Origin: Desulfuromonas soudanensis
GTDB lineage: Bacteria > Desulfobacterota > Desulfuromonadia > Desulfuromonadales > WTL
Assembly (NCBI RefSeq): GCF_001278055.1
Contig: NZ_CP010802.1
Coordinates: 62,001-126,000, forward strand
Reading direction: 5' to 3'
Length of the DNA stretch: 64,000 nucleotides
Positions 1-8,785 of this stretch are shown here, piece after piece. The notes beneath the pieces were generated by a model. The model made no database searches. It saw only the letters and a list, made by a program, of their open reading frames with translations, and was not told the origin of the DNA. Position numbers and translations under genes: made by a program. Every line of letters starts with the position of its first letter. Positions within the stretch are counted from its first letter, which is position 1.

Positions 1-1500
1 GGCCGGGTAACCCTCGGCGTGGATGTAGGAGATCTCCTTGAGCTTGAGGGCCCCTTCGAGGGCGATGGGGTACTGGTTGCCCCGCCCGAGATAGAGAAAG
101 TCGGTCGCCCCGACGAAGTCCCTGGCGATCTGTTCGATAGCGCCGTCGAGGAGAAGGGCCTCTTCGACCTTGCGCGGCAGGGTGAGGAGCTCGGCGGTGA
201 GGGCGCGGCTGCGCTCGGCGTCGAGGATCCCCCGGGTCTTGCCGAGGTGCAGGGCGAAGAGGAAGAGGGCGACCAACTGGGTGGTGAAGGCCTTGGTGGA
301 AGCGACGCCGATCTCCGGCCCGGCGTGGGTGTAGATCACGCCGTCGCTCTCCCGGGCGATGGACGACTCCACCACGTTGCAGATGGCGACGGCCTTCGAC
401 CCCTTCCCCCGGGCTTCCCGCAGGGCGGCGAGGGTGTCGGCGGTCTCGCCGCTCTGGCTGATGAGGACCGTGAGCGTCCGCGGGGTGACGATCGGGTCGC
501 GATAGCGGAATTCGCTGGCGATGTCGACCTCCACCGGGATCCGCGCCAGTCTTTCGATGAGGAACTTGCCGACCAGGGCGGCATGCCAGGAGGTGCCGCA
601 GGCGACGATGAAAATTTTATCCAGGGAGCCGAGCTCCTCGTCGCCCAGGCGCAGATCTTCGAGGTGGATCCTCCCCTCCCCCTCGACGATCCGTCCGGCG
701 ATGGTGTCGGCGATGGCCCGGGGCTGTTCGTGGGTCTCCTTGAGCATGAAATGGCGGTAGCCCCCCTTCTCCGCCATCAGCGGGCTCCAGGTGATGGTCT
801 TGGCGGTTTTCTCCCGCGGCGCCCCGGAGAGGTCGGTGACGCGCATCGCCTCGGGGGTGAAGACGACCATCTCGCCGTCCTCGAGGAAGATCATCTCCCG
901 GGTGTGGGAGAGCATCGCCGGGATGTCGGAGGCGACGAAATACTCGCCCACCCCCTGGCCGACCACCAGCGGCGAGCCGAGCTTGGCGGCGATGAGCTTG
1001 TCCGGTTCCTTCTCGCAGAGGATGGCGACGGCGTAGGCGCCCCGCACCTCCCCGAGAGCGAGGCGCACCGCCCCTTCGAAATCGCCGCCTTCCTTGTAGT
1101 GTCTCTCGACCAGGTGGGCGATGACCTCCGTGTCGGTTTCCGAGCGGAAGTTGTGGCCGAGGGCGCGGAGCTTCTCCCGGAGCTGCTGGTAGTTTTCGAT
1201 GATGCCGTTGTGCACGACGACGATGCCGCCGGCAAAATGGGGGTGGGCGTTGGTCTCGGAAGGGCGGCCGTGGGTGGCCCAGCGGGTATGGCCGATGCCG
1301 CGGCTCCCCTCGAGGGGGCGCTGCAGAAGGACGGCTTCGAGGTTGGCGAGCTTCCCCTGGGCGCGGCGGATTTCGATTTTCCCGCCGTCGAGGGTGGCGA
1401 TCCCCGCCGAATCATACCCCCGGTACTCGAGGCGGCGCAGACCGTCGAGGATGATGGGGGTGGCCTGCTGCTGGCCGATATAGCCGACGATGCCGCACAT
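1..1500 (-). CDS. glmS: GlmS, glutamine--fructose-6-phosphate aminotransferase (C-terminus outside window)
   Basis: Makes glucosamine 6-phosphate from fructose 6-phosphate and glutamine in the cytoplasm, the first step towards UDP-GlcNAc for peptidoglycan and LPS. The protein begins MCGIVGY, so Cys2 is the N-terminal nucleophile of the glutaminase domain (roughly residues 2-220). Two SIS sugar-isomerase domains follow, with an SQSGET phosphosugar loop visible in the first. Five hundred codons are inside the window against a usual length near 609; the rest lies beyond base 1. It lies 80 nt downstream of glmU on the same strand, so the two are probably cotranscribed. Identification is certain. 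Confidence 0.97.
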   Translation of the reverse strand, partial: MCGIVGYIGQQQATPIILDGLRRLEYRGYDSAGIATLDGGKIEIRRAQGKLANLEAVLLQRPLEGSRGIGHTRWATHGRPSETNAHPHFAGGIVVVHNGIIENYQQLREKLRALGHNFRSETDTEVIAHLVERHYKEGGDFEGAVRLALGEVRGAYAVAILCEKEPDKLIAAKLGSPLVVGQGVGEYFVASDIPAMLSHTREMIFLEDGEMVVFTPEAMRVTDLSGAPREKTAKTITWSPLMAEKGGYRHFMLKETHEQPRAIADTIAGRIVEGEGRIHLEDLRLGDEELGSLDKIFIVACGTSWHAALVGKFLIERLARIPVEVDIASEFRYRDPIVTPRTLTVLISQSGETADTLAALREARGKGSKAVAICNVVESSIARESDGVIYTHAGPEIGVASTKAFTTQLVALFLFALHLGKTRGILDAERSRALTAELLTLPRKVEEALLLDGAIEQIARDFVGATDFLYLGRGNQYPIALEGALKLKEISYIHAEGYPA

Positions 1501-1580
1501 GGGAGGTTTCCTTTCCGACGATGGATAAAAAGGGGAAAGGGGCGAGACGCTGTCGCCTCACCCCTTGCTTGAACGGGCGA

Positions 1581-2972
1581 TTACGATTTTTTTTCCTTGG
1601 GCTTGTGACGCAGTCGCCAGCCGAGGACGACCTTCTGCTCGGTCCGGGAGAGGGCGAGGGAATCGGGAGGAACATCCTTGGTGATGGTCGATCCGGCGCC
1701 GATGAGGCTGCCGCGGCCGATGCGCACCGGGGCGACGAACTGGGTGTCGCTGCCGACGAAGACGTCGTCTTCGATCACCGTCCGGTGCTTGTTGACGCCG
1801 TCGTAGTTGCAGGTGATGGTGCCGCAGCCGATGTTGACCCCGCTGCCGACCTCGGCGTCGCCGATGTAGGTCAGGTGGCTGGCCTGGGAGCCGAGGCCGA
1901 AGGTGGCTTTCTTGGTCTCGACGAAGTTGCCGAGCTTGTTGTTTCCGGCCAGAACGGTGCCGGGGCGCAGGTGAGCCATCGGTCCGATGGTGCAGCCGTC
2001 GCCGAGGCGGGACTCTTCGAGAACACTCCCCGCCTTGAGGTGGACGTCGTCGGCGAGGGTGCAGTCCGTGACGACGACTCCCGGCTCGATCAGGGCGCCT
2101 CTGCCGATAATTGTTGCGCCGCGCAGGTGGACGCCGGGGTGGATCACCGTGTCGGCGCCGATGCGCACACCGGGATCGATGTAGGTGGTCTTTGGATCGA
2201 TGAGGGTGACGCCCTCGCGCATCAGCTCCTCGTTGATGCGGCACCGCATGAGCGCTCCGGCCTCGGCGAGCTGGAGGCGGTCGTTGATCCCCAGGGTCTC
2301 GCCGGCTTCGGCGGCAGCCAGGGCGCAGACCCTGCGACCGTCGGCGCGGGCCATGGCCAGAACGTCGGTCAGGTAGTATTCCCCCTGGGCGTTGTCGGTG
2401 GTGACGCCGCGCAGCGCTTCGAAAACGTAGGGGGCCTCGAAGGCGTAGATCCCGGTGTTGATCTCCAGGATGGCCTTTTCAGCGGAGGTGGCGTCCTTTT
2501 CCTCGACGATGCGCAGCACCTCCTCGCCGTCGCGGACGATCCGCCCGTAGCCGTGGGGGTTCTCCAGCCGGGAGGTGAGGACGGTGACGGCAGCCTTTTG
2601 GGTGCCGTGGTAGGAAAGAAGCCGGGCGACCGTCTCCTGGCGCAACAGGGGGACGTCGCCGCAGAGGAGGAGAATCGTCCCGGTGAAATCGGCCAGGGCT
2701 TCCCGGGCACAGAGGAGGGCGTGGCCGGTGCCGAGTTGCTCGCTCTGGACGGCAAAGAGCACCCCTTCGTCGGCCAGGGCCTTTTCTACCGCCGCAGCGC
2801 CGTGGCCGATCACCATGACCGTCGGAAAAGAGCCGAGGGCCGTCGCCAGACGGACCGGATAGCTGGCCATGGGGAGTCCGGCCACCCGATGGAGGACCTT
2901 GGGAAGGTCGGATTTCATCCGGGTTCCGCGCCCGGCTGCGAGGATGACGGCCGCCAGTTTCTGATCGTTCAT
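1581..2972 (-). CDS. glmU: GlmU, bifunctional GlcNAc-1-P uridyltransferase / GlcN-1-P acetyltransferase
   Basis: Cytoplasmic enzyme that acetylates glucosamine 1-phosphate and then uridylates it to give UDP-GlcNAc. The N-terminal nucleotidyltransferase domain carries LAAGRGTRMKS near residues 11-21. The C-terminal half is a left-handed beta-helix of hexapeptide repeats, including the acetyltransferase stretch NLGNFVETKKATFG written here as KLGNFVETKKATFG. Length is 463 residues, normal for the family. The start at 2972 (MNDQKLAAV) is chosen because AGAGGA lies just upstream; an in-frame ATG 39 nt earlier lacks a good ribosome site. A good promoter lies at 3010-3037. First gene of a glmU-glmS unit. 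Confidence 0.97.
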   Translation of the reverse strand: MNDQKLAAVILAAGRGTRMKSDLPKVLHRVAGLPMASYPVRLATALGSFPTVMVIGHGAAAVEKALADEGVLFAVQSEQLGTGHALLCAREALADFTGTILLLCGDVPLLRQETVARLLSYHGTQKAAVTVLTSRLENPHGYGRIVRDGEEVLRIVEEKDATSAEKAILEINTGIYAFEAPYVFEALRGVTTDNAQGEYYLTDVLAMARADGRRVCALAAAEAGETLGINDRLQLAEAGALMRCRINEELMREGVTLIDPKTTYIDPGVRIGADTVIHPGVHLRGATIIGRGALIEPGVVVTDCTLADDVHLKAGSVLEESRLGDGCTIGPMAHLRPGTVLAGNNKLGNFVETKKATFGLGSQASHLTYIGDAEVGSGVNIGCGTITCNYDGVNKHRTVIEDDVFVGSDTQFVAPVRIGRGSLIGAGSTITKDVPPDSLALSRTEQKVVLGWRLRHKPKEKKS

Positions 2973-3009
2973 GGGTCCTCTTTCCTGGGAGGTCTTGCCG
3001 AAGTGCTTC

Positions 3010-3037
3010 ATTATACGAAACGGCGGGGGGGAGTCAA
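3010..3037 (-). promoter_or_regulatory. Sigma-70-type promoter of glmU
   Basis: On the minus strand TTGACT (3037-3032) and TATAAT (3015-3010) are separated by 16 bases, a near-consensus housekeeping promoter 38 bases from the glmU start codon. Confidence 0.7.
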
Positions 3038-3044
3038 GGAATAT

Positions 3045-3062
3045 GCCCCCCGCAAGGGGGGC
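3045..3062. other. GC hairpin between the divergent glmU and 3130 promoters
   Basis: GCCCCCC and GGGGGGC form a perfect 7-bp stem around a GCAA tetraloop. It lies upstream of both divergent promoters, so it is transcribed by neither; it may be a protein site, an insulating terminator, or chance. Confidence 0.4.
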
Positions 3063-3079
3063 CAGAGCCGCGATTTTCT

Positions 3080-3108
3080 TTGCAAATATCGCCCTGGTTC
3101 AGTATAGT
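3080..3108 (+). promoter_or_regulatory. Sigma-70-type promoter of the 3130 gene
   Basis: TTGCAA at 3080-3085 and TATAGT at 3103-3108 are 17 bases apart. The start codon at 3130 follows a GGAGGG ribosome site at 3119-3124, so the leader would be only about 15 nt. Confidence 0.65.
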
Positions 3109-3129
3109 TTGCCCTATTGGAGGGTGCTT

Positions 3130-3690
3130 ATGGATAGTCGTAAGGGGCTCGCGGGCGAGCTTAACACCATAGAACAGCTGTTAAAGGAGCTGCACATCAC
3201 CTACGAGCAGTATTTTGCCGGGGTGGAGAAGCGGGAGCCGATGAAGGTCCGCGAGGATCTCGCGGCCCGCCTGCGGCGCTTCGCCAACCGCCGGATCACC
3301 CAGACCGATTTGCGCTTCCGCTACCAGGGCCTGGCGGCCCGCTATCACAGCTATTCGGCGCACTGGGATCGCATACTGCGCCTGATCGACGAAGGGCGCT
3401 ACGTTCGCCAGGTCCGCAAGGCTTCGGCCCCGGCCCCGGTCCCGGCCCCGGCAGCGACGGAATCCCCACCCCCGGCGACGGAGGGACGGCAGGAAGATAT
3501 TTACCGGGAATTGATGGCGGCCCGCAGCGCCTGCCACATGGAGGGGAAGGCCCCGGACCGGGCCCAGGTGGCGGCCTTTCTCGACACGCAGCGGGAGAAG
3601 ATTCGCGAGCGATTCGGCGACCGCGAAGTGGAGTTCACCGTGGTCTGCGAAGGCGGCAAGCCGAAGATCAAGGTCCGGCCCAAGCCTTAG
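3130..3690 (+). CDS. Conserved protein of unknown function (possibly MXAN_5187 C-terminal-domain family)
   Basis: A 186-residue soluble protein without signal peptide or membrane segment. The N-terminal 100 residues look helical and basic (repeated LRRFANRR/YHSY-type blocks). A Pro/Ala linker (APAPVPAPA) covers about residues 99-115, and a second small domain ends in a basic KIKVRPKP tail. The start is fixed by GGAGGG six bases upstream; longer in-frame starts run back through the promoter. From memory this resembles deltaproteobacterial proteins labelled MXAN_5187 C-terminal domain-containing, but no function is established. It is divergent from glmU and has its own promoter. Confidence 0.75.
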   Translation: MDSRKGLAGELNTIEQLLKELHITYEQYFAGVEKREPMKVREDLAARLRRFANRRITQTDLRFRYQGLAARYHSYSAHWDRILRLIDEGRYVRQVRKASAPAPVPAPAATESPPPATEGRQEDIYRELMAARSACHMEGKAPDRAQVAAFLDTQREKIRERFGDREVEFTVVCEGGKPKIKVRPKP

Positions 3691-3704
3691 GAGCCCGTTG
3701 GGCT

Positions 3705-3780
3705 AGAATGCAGAAAACAGAACACAGAATACCCCCTTCGCGCTGGGCGTTTTCCTTCTGTATTCTGTATTCTACATTCT
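3705..3780. repeat. Imperfect inverted repeat of AGAATNCAGAA / TTCTGTATTCT type
   Basis: Bases 3705-3732 (AGAATGCAGAA followed by ACAGAACACAGAATAC) pair imperfectly with 3759-3780 (TTCTGTATTCTG then TATTCTACATTCT), around a GC loop. It lies between the 3130 gene and the patatin gene, just after a short AGCCC-GTT-GGGCT hairpin (3692-3704) that may end the upstream transcript. Confidence 0.55.
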
Positions 3781-3840
3781 TTTCTTCATGCCCTTTCAGC
3801 CTCGCCCCGAACTGTCCGAAGTCCCCAAGGAGACGCTTCC

Positions 3841-4977
3841 ATGAGCCCGCAGAATACGGAAAAGGGGAAGACGGCCCTGGTCCTGGCGGGAGGCGGAATC
3901 ATGGGGGCCGCCTACGAGATCGGCGCCCTGACGGCACTCGACAGGCTCCTGTCCGGGGGTTTTTCCTCCAACCGCTTCGAGATGTACGTCGGCGTCAGCG
4001 CCGGATCGGTCATCGCCACCCTGGTGGCCAACGGAATCCCGCCGGCGGTCCTCTTCCGCTCCATCGCCAACAATGAGAGCAGGGTCTTCAACTGGCGCCG
4101 CTCCGACATCTACCGCATCGATTACCGCGAAATCCTCACGTCCTTCTGGGCCCTGTTGCGCAACCTGTTCCGGATTTTCCGCAACTACCGGCGCAACGGC
4201 TGGTCCTTTTCCCTCCACGAAATTCTCTATATCCTTCAGGAACAGTTCCCCTCCGGGCTCTTCTCCCTGGCGCCGATGCAGAATTATCTCTGCCGGTCCT
4301 TTGCCAAGGAAGGGGTCCGTGACGATTTCAGCCAGTTGACTCCCGAGCTCTACATCCCCGCCTACGATCTCGACCGGGGGCAGCGGGTGGTCTTCGGCTG
4401 CGAAGGATACCGGGACATGCACATCTGCCAGGCGATCACCGCCTCCTGCGCCATACCCTACTTCTTCCGCCCCCACAAAATAGGAAACCAGAACTTTATC
4501 GACGGTTCCATCGGCCGGGTCAGCCATATCGATATCGCCATCGAGCGGGGCGCCAAGCTGATCGTCGTGGTCAACCCCCGGGTACCGATGGACAACGACC
4601 TCGAACGTTTCTGCCTCCCTTCTTTATCGGAAGGCAAATGCTCGAGCATCGCCGACCTGGGGATTTCCTTCGCCTGGGAGCAGGCGATGCGCATCGAAAC
4701 CAAGGAGAAGCTCGAGATGGCTCTCGAGGGGTACCGGCACCAGCACCCCGAGGTCGATATCCTTCTCATCGAGCCGGGGCGCGAGGAGTCGATGCTCTTT
4801 TTTCAGAGCCCGATGAGCAACGACGCCCGCCATCACATCATGAATTACGGCTACAACCTCACCCTGGGGCAGCTCAAGGATCGCTTTGACGAGTTTGAGT
4901 CGGTGCTCGGCCGCCACGGCGTCGAGGTGACGGCCGAGCACCTTTCCAGCGCCCCCCCCGCCGAAGTCGTCACTTGA
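3841..4977 (+). CDS. Patatin-like phospholipase
   Basis: Predicted serine acyl hydrolase acting on phospholipid or other acyl esters. All three family landmarks are present: the oxyanion loop GGGIMG (residues 17-22), the nucleophile elbow GVSAGS with Ser53, and the catalytic dyad Asp in DGS (about residue 221). Length is 378 residues. Basic, hydrophobic stretches around residues 95-125 (LLRNLFRIFRNYRRNG) could contact membrane. There is no signal peptide, so it is probably cytoplasmic or peripheral. The radical SAM gene starts 22 nt downstream on the same strand, suggesting cotranscription. The true substrate cannot be read from the sequence. Confidence 0.9.
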   Translation: MSPQNTEKGKTALVLAGGGIMGAAYEIGALTALDRLLSGGFSSNRFEMYVGVSAGSVIATLVANGIPPAVLFRSIANNESRVFNWRRSDIYRIDYREILTSFWALLRNLFRIFRNYRRNGWSFSLHEILYILQEQFPSGLFSLAPMQNYLCRSFAKEGVRDDFSQLTPELYIPAYDLDRGQRVVFGCEGYRDMHICQAITASCAIPYFFRPHKIGNQNFIDGSIGRVSHIDIAIERGAKLIVVVNPRVPMDNDLERFCLPSLSEGKCSSIADLGISFAWEQAMRIETKEKLEMALEGYRHQHPEVDILLIEPGREESMLFFQSPMSNDARHHIMNYGYNLTLGQLKDRFDEFESVLGRHGVEVTAEHLSSAPPAEVVT

Positions 4978-4999
4978 AAAGATCGTCCGGGAGGCCTGA

Positions 5000-6865
5000 A
5001 TGAAGATCCATCTCGTAACACTCCATGTTCGTCCTTCGGCCCAGGCCGTCCCCCTGGCCGCCGCCTCCCTGAAGGCCGCCCTCCCTCCGGAACTGCAGGA
5101 AGAAACCGTCCTGGTCGACCTCTTCCCGACCTCGGCCGACGAGGAGCTCCTCTCGGACATTCTCGCCGGCGAGCCGGATGTCGTCGCCTTTTCTCTCTAC
5201 GTCTGGAGCCGAAAGCGCCTTCTTTCTCTTGCCCGGGAGCTGCGTCGCCGCCGCCCGTCCCTCCTGCTGGTTGCCGGCGGTCCGGAAGCGACCGTCGACG
5301 CCGAGGGGGTCCTCGACGAAGGAGAGCTCGATGCCGTCATCCGCGGCGAGGGGGAGGAGACCTTCGCCGAACTCATGGCCGCCGTGGAAAAAAATGAGAC
5401 GCTGCCGCCGCTCTCCGGCCTGACCCTGCGGAGCGCCGCCGGGATTCTGACCGGTCCCGACCGGCCTCCCGTCGAAGACCTCGACACCCTCCCCTCACCC
5501 TGGCTGAGCGGCGCGCTGGTCCCCGCCGCCGGGGGAGGCGTCCTCTGGGAGATCGCCCGGGGATGCCCCTTTGCCTGCGATTTCTGCTACGACGCCCGAG
5601 GGAGCCGCGGCGTCCGCCACCTCTCCGTCGGGCGCCTGAAGGCTGAACTCGACCTCTTCGTCAGGGCCGGAGTCTCCCAGGTCTGGGTCCTCGACTCGAC
5701 CTTCAACTTCCCGGCGCAGCGAGGAAAGACCCTGCTGCAGCTCCTCGCCGCGCGGGCCCCCGGGATTCATTTTCACCTCGAGGCCAAGGCCGACTACATC
5801 GATCGCAAAACCGCAGGCCTCCTCGGGCGCATCCCCTGTTCGGTGCAGGTCGGCCTCCAGTCGGCCCATCCCGAGGTGCTGCGCAATATCCACCGCGTCT
5901 TCGATCCGCAGTCCTTTTCCGAGAGGATCCAGTACCTCGCCGCCGAAGGGGTAACCTACGGCCTCGATCTGATTTACGGCCTCCCCGGGGACGATCACGG
6001 GGGCTTCTGCCAGAGTCTCGAGTACGCGCTGGAGCTGCGCCCCAATCATCTCGACATCTTCCCCCTGGCGGTTCTCCCCGGGACACCCCTGCACGCTCAT
6101 CGCGAGCGCTTCGGCCTGCGCGCCGAGAAAAGCCCTCCCTACCTGGTCCTGGAGAGCGCCAGCTGTCCCCCGGATCAGCTGGCGGCGAGCCGCCGCCTGG
6201 CAGGTGCCACGGCCATTTTCTACAATATCGGCCGGGCCGTCGCCTATTTCCCCGCCCTGCTGCGCGGGACCGGCCTCAAGGCGGTCCCCTTCCTCGAACG
6301 TTTTGCCGATTTTCTGGCGGCGCAGCCCGGCGGGGAAGAGCGCCTCCTCGAGTCCGAGGGGTGGGCTCCGCAGGAGGTTCTGAAGTGCCAGGAGCGCTTT
6401 GTCGCCGATGAGTTGCGCGCCTGCGGCCGTCCGCAGCTGATTTCCGCAGCGATCGATCTTCTTCGTTACCACTATTACTATGCCGAAACCCTTCTCGGCG
6501 CCGAAACCCTTCCCGACACCCTCTGCGGACTCGATCCCTGGCGGTCGCCCTGGCGGGTCGCCTCCACGGTGCGGCTCGTCCCCTTCTCCTACGAAATCCT
6601 CAATCTGCTGGAAATGGGAGAGGTCGATCTGCTGCAGCTTACCGACCTCTTTCGCCCCGTCGGCTCGGTCGCTCTCTTCCTGCGGCGGGGGGAGGAGGTG
6701 ATCTGCGAATCCCTCGAAGAGGATTTTCTCAAACTGCTGAAGGGATGCGACGGGCGGCGGACGCCGGAAGAGATCTTTGCCGGGAGCATTTCCCGGGCCG
6801 AGGGAGAGGAGATTGCGGTCTTTGCGGTGGGGGAGGGTCTGCTGGTGCCGGCGGGGCTTACTTGA
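5000..6865 (+). CDS. B12-binding-domain radical SAM protein (DUF4080-like C-terminus)
   Basis: A 621-residue protein with an N-terminal cobalamin-binding-like Rossmann domain (residues 1-145), then a radical SAM core with the cluster motif CPFACDFC (Cys189, Cys193, Cys196), which binds a [4Fe-4S] cluster and S-adenosylmethionine. The C-terminal 250 residues match my memory of the DUF4080 extension. Such proteins are mostly uncharacterised methyltransferase- or rearrangement-type enzymes. The classical DxHxxG cobalamin motif is not evident in the N-domain, so B12 may bind base-off without a His ligand, or not at all. Its 3' end overlaps the convergent regulator gene by 8 bases. Confidence 0.88.
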   Translation: MKIHLVTLHVRPSAQAVPLAAASLKAALPPELQEETVLVDLFPTSADEELLSDILAGEPDVVAFSLYVWSRKRLLSLARELRRRRPSLLLVAGGPEATVDAEGVLDEGELDAVIRGEGEETFAELMAAVEKNETLPPLSGLTLRSAAGILTGPDRPPVEDLDTLPSPWLSGALVPAAGGGVLWEIARGCPFACDFCYDARGSRGVRHLSVGRLKAELDLFVRAGVSQVWVLDSTFNFPAQRGKTLLQLLAARAPGIHFHLEAKADYIDRKTAGLLGRIPCSVQVGLQSAHPEVLRNIHRVFDPQSFSERIQYLAAEGVTYGLDLIYGLPGDDHGGFCQSLEYALELRPNHLDIFPLAVLPGTPLHAHRERFGLRAEKSPPYLVLESASCPPDQLAASRRLAGATAIFYNIGRAVAYFPALLRGTGLKAVPFLERFADFLAAQPGGEERLLESEGWAPQEVLKCQERFVADELRACGRPQLISAAIDLLRYHYYYAETLLGAETLPDTLCGLDPWRSPWRVASTVRLVPFSYEILNLLEMGEVDLLQLTDLFRPVGSVALFLRRGEEVICESLEEDFLKLLKGCDGRRTPEEIFAGSISRAEGEEIAVFAVGEGLLVPAGLT

Positions 6866-8225
6866 GGATGAGGTCCATGAAGCCGCGGTAGGTCTGGCGC
6901 TTGCGTTCCGATTCCTCGTAGAGGGTCGAGGAAAAAAGGGCGGTGGCGGCGTGTTCGGCCATCATCGAGAAGAGCTGGAAATCGACCTGCTGAAAGCTCT
7001 CCTTTTGGATGAAGAGCCGGTAGATGGCGAGAACGCCCATGGATTCGCCATGAATCATCAGGGGGATGGCGGCCAGGGGGACCAGAGGATCGTCCGAACC
7101 CTCGCTCACCGACCCTTCCTGAAAATAACTTTCGCCGCCCGCCGCCACCTCGCCGAGGAGTCCCTCGCCCGCCGTCACCCGGGGGAAGGGGCTCTCCTCG
7201 AACCCCTCTCCGGTTTCGTAACAGAGCTGCCGCGCCTCCCTGTCGAAAAGGAGGAGGGCGAACTTTTCGGCACCGACGAAGTTGATGACCACTTCCTTGA
7301 TGATGGCGATGACCTGGGTGCGGTTGAGCTGGGAGTGCAGCCGGGTGGAGGCGATATAGAGGTTGGTGAGGTTGTTGTTGACCTCTTCGGTGTGAATCAG
7401 CTGGCCGGCGAAGTCTTGATTTTCCTCCTCCAGTTCGGCAATGCGCAACTGCAGGAGACGGTTTTCTTCCCGGGCCCGGGAGTTCTGGTGCTCGAGGTGT
7501 TCGAGCCGGACCTCGACGGGGCGCCCGGAGAGCGGCGGGGGGACCGGTTCGGCGCGGGGGTCCGTTGCCACCAGGTGGCGCAGGGCGAGGAGCCATTCGG
7601 GGTCGGGATGAACAAAGTAGATTCCCATCCCCCCTTCCGCCCCTTCGACGACCCGCACCACTTTCCCCCGCAGGGAGAGGTGGCGGCCGTCGGGGAAGGT
7701 GATACCGAGTTCCACCGGGCTTCCCTGGGGGAACAAATCCGCGCTTTTAAGAAAAATACCGTTTTCCGAGAGATCGCAGGCCCGGGTCTCAAGGGTCTTT
7801 CGGCCGTGGGTGATCTGAACCGGCAGAGAGACCGCGGCGCGAAGGGTTTTGCGCACCTTGGAGCGGCCGAGGAGGCGCTGGACCTTGTCGACGAGATCCT
7901 TTTTGTTGACCGGCTTGGTCAGGTAGTCGTCACATCCGGCTTCCAGGCATTTGAGGATCTCTTCATCCTTGCCGGCGGCGGTGACCATGATCACCGGAAG
8001 TTCCTGCCAGGGCCCCGGGGCGCGCAAGCGCCTGCACACCTCGTCGCCGTTGATTCCGGGCATGTACAGGTCGAGGAGCATCAGCTCGGGCCGCACCTCG
8101 TCGAGACGACTGAGCGCTTCCTCCCCGGAGCTGGCCGTAGCGATCTGGTGGCCGCTGTCTTCGAGAAAGGATTTTTCCAGTTGCAAAAAGAGGTCGACGT
8201 CGTCGACCAGAAGAATCGTGGACAT
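6858..8225 (-). CDS. Response regulator with REC, PilZ and GAF domains
   Basis: A 455-residue signalling protein. The N-terminal receiver domain has the acidic pair D8/D9, phospho-acceptor D52 (LMLLDLYMP) and K104 (LTKP). A PilZ-like domain follows (about 120-205) with the DLSENG part of the c-di-GMP motif, though the upstream RxxxR arginines are imperfect (LRAAVSLP). Then comes a coiled coil (about 230-275) and a GAF domain (about 290-440). There is no DNA-binding or enzymatic domain, so output is probably by protein contact. Two starts are possible: 8237 (MRDPMST) or 8225 (MSTILLVDD). I prefer 8225, where the receiver domain begins. Confidence 0.88.
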   Translation of the reverse strand: MSTILLVDDVDLFLQLEKSFLEDSGHQIATASSGEEALSRLDEVRPELMLLDLYMPGINGDEVCRRLRAPGPWQELPVIMVTAAGKDEEILKCLEAGCDDYLTKPVNKKDLVDKVQRLLGRSKVRKTLRAAVSLPVQITHGRKTLETRACDLSENGIFLKSADLFPQGSPVELGITFPDGRHLSLRGKVVRVVEGAEGGMGIYFVHPDPEWLLALRHLVATDPRAEPVPPPLSGRPVEVRLEHLEHQNSRAREENRLLQLRIAELEEENQDFAGQLIHTEEVNNNLTNLYIASTRLHSQLNRTQVIAIIKEVVINFVGAEKFALLLFDREARQLCYETGEGFEESPFPRVTAGEGLLGEVAAGGESYFQEGSVSEGSDDPLVPLAAIPLMIHGESMGVLAIYRLFIQKESFQQVDFQLFSMMAEHAATALFSSTLYEESERKRQTYRGFMDLILK

Positions 8226-8322
8226 AGGGTCTCGCATTTCAGGTCAGAAATTCCCCTGAACCTACAGCAATCGGACCCGAAAGTAAAGACTTGCCCCCGC
8301 AGGGGGCGCGGAGCGGGCGGCC

Positions 8323-8598
8323 TCAGGCCACATCCTGCATGCGCTTGTGATACCGCGGCCGCTCGCTGAGGAGGCCGGCGATTTCCTTCACCTCGGGGAC
8401 GCGCCCGGCGACCCGCAGAATGTCGTCGATGAGGAGGGCCGGGGAGACGTAGACCCGGTTGTCGATCATTTTGCGGCGATCGCGGAAGAGATGCACCTCA
8501 GCCTTGATGCCGAGGGTATCGAGCGCTTCACGAACGTTGGCCAGGGTGAGTTCGCAGCGCTTGCTGCTTTCGGGTTTGCAAATGATGTCGATCCTCAT
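8323..8598 (-). CDS. Small thioredoxin-fold protein lacking the CxxC motif
   Basis: A 91-residue cytoplasmic protein whose pattern matches small redox-active disulfide proteins: a beta1-alpha1 start (MRIDIICKP), a cis-Pro loop VSPALLIDD and a VAGRVPEVKEIAGLL ending. Where relatives have CPxC, this protein reads SSKRC, so only one Cys of the pair remains, with another Cys at residue 7. It therefore cannot do standard dithiol exchange; monothiol chemistry or a structural role is possible. The start at 8598 has a strong GGAGGGAAG ribosome site. It is divergent from the dehydrogenase operon, with a promoter-like TTGCCT-16-TATAAT at 8685-8658. Confidence 0.75.
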   Translation of the reverse strand: MRIDIICKPESSKRCELTLANVREALDTLGIKAEVHLFRDRRKMIDNRVYVSPALLIDDILRVAGRVPEVKEIAGLLSERPRYHKRMQDVA

Positions 8599-8657
8599 TC
8601 TTCCCTCCGATCCTTTTGGTTGCACTCGCGACGGCCAAAGATGACCTATCTGGTAAT

Positions 8658-8685
8658 ATTATAAAGGAGCAGGGGTAAAAGGCAA
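8658..8685 (-). promoter_or_regulatory. Promoter of the thioredoxin-like gene
   Basis: Minus strand TTGCCT (8685-8680), 16-base spacer, TATAAT (8663-8658), about 60 bases upstream of the start codon at 8598. Confidence 0.5.
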
Positions 8686-8722
8686 CCTTTATCTCCGGTT
8701 CCGGGCGGACCCGATCCAGCGC

Positions 8723-8751
8723 TTGCCTGGGTTTGCTCTTGCGGCTACAAT
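8723..8751 (+). promoter_or_regulatory. Promoter of the dehydrogenase-cupin operon
   Basis: TTGCCT at 8723-8728 and TACAAT at 8746-8751 with exactly 17 bases between, 34 bases upstream of the TTG start at 8786. Confidence 0.6.
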
Positions 8752-8785
8752 GAGCCCCTGAATTTCTATTTTTCGAGGTAACCAT

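Noticed and set aside
19-3107. Long plus-strand open frames opposite glmS and glmU
   Set aside because: Antisense shadows of GlmS and GlmU; no similarity or ribosome site.
6858-6865. The 8-base overlap between convergent genes as a regulatory device
   Set aside because: Short tail-to-tail overlaps are common in compact genomes and nothing else marks this one.
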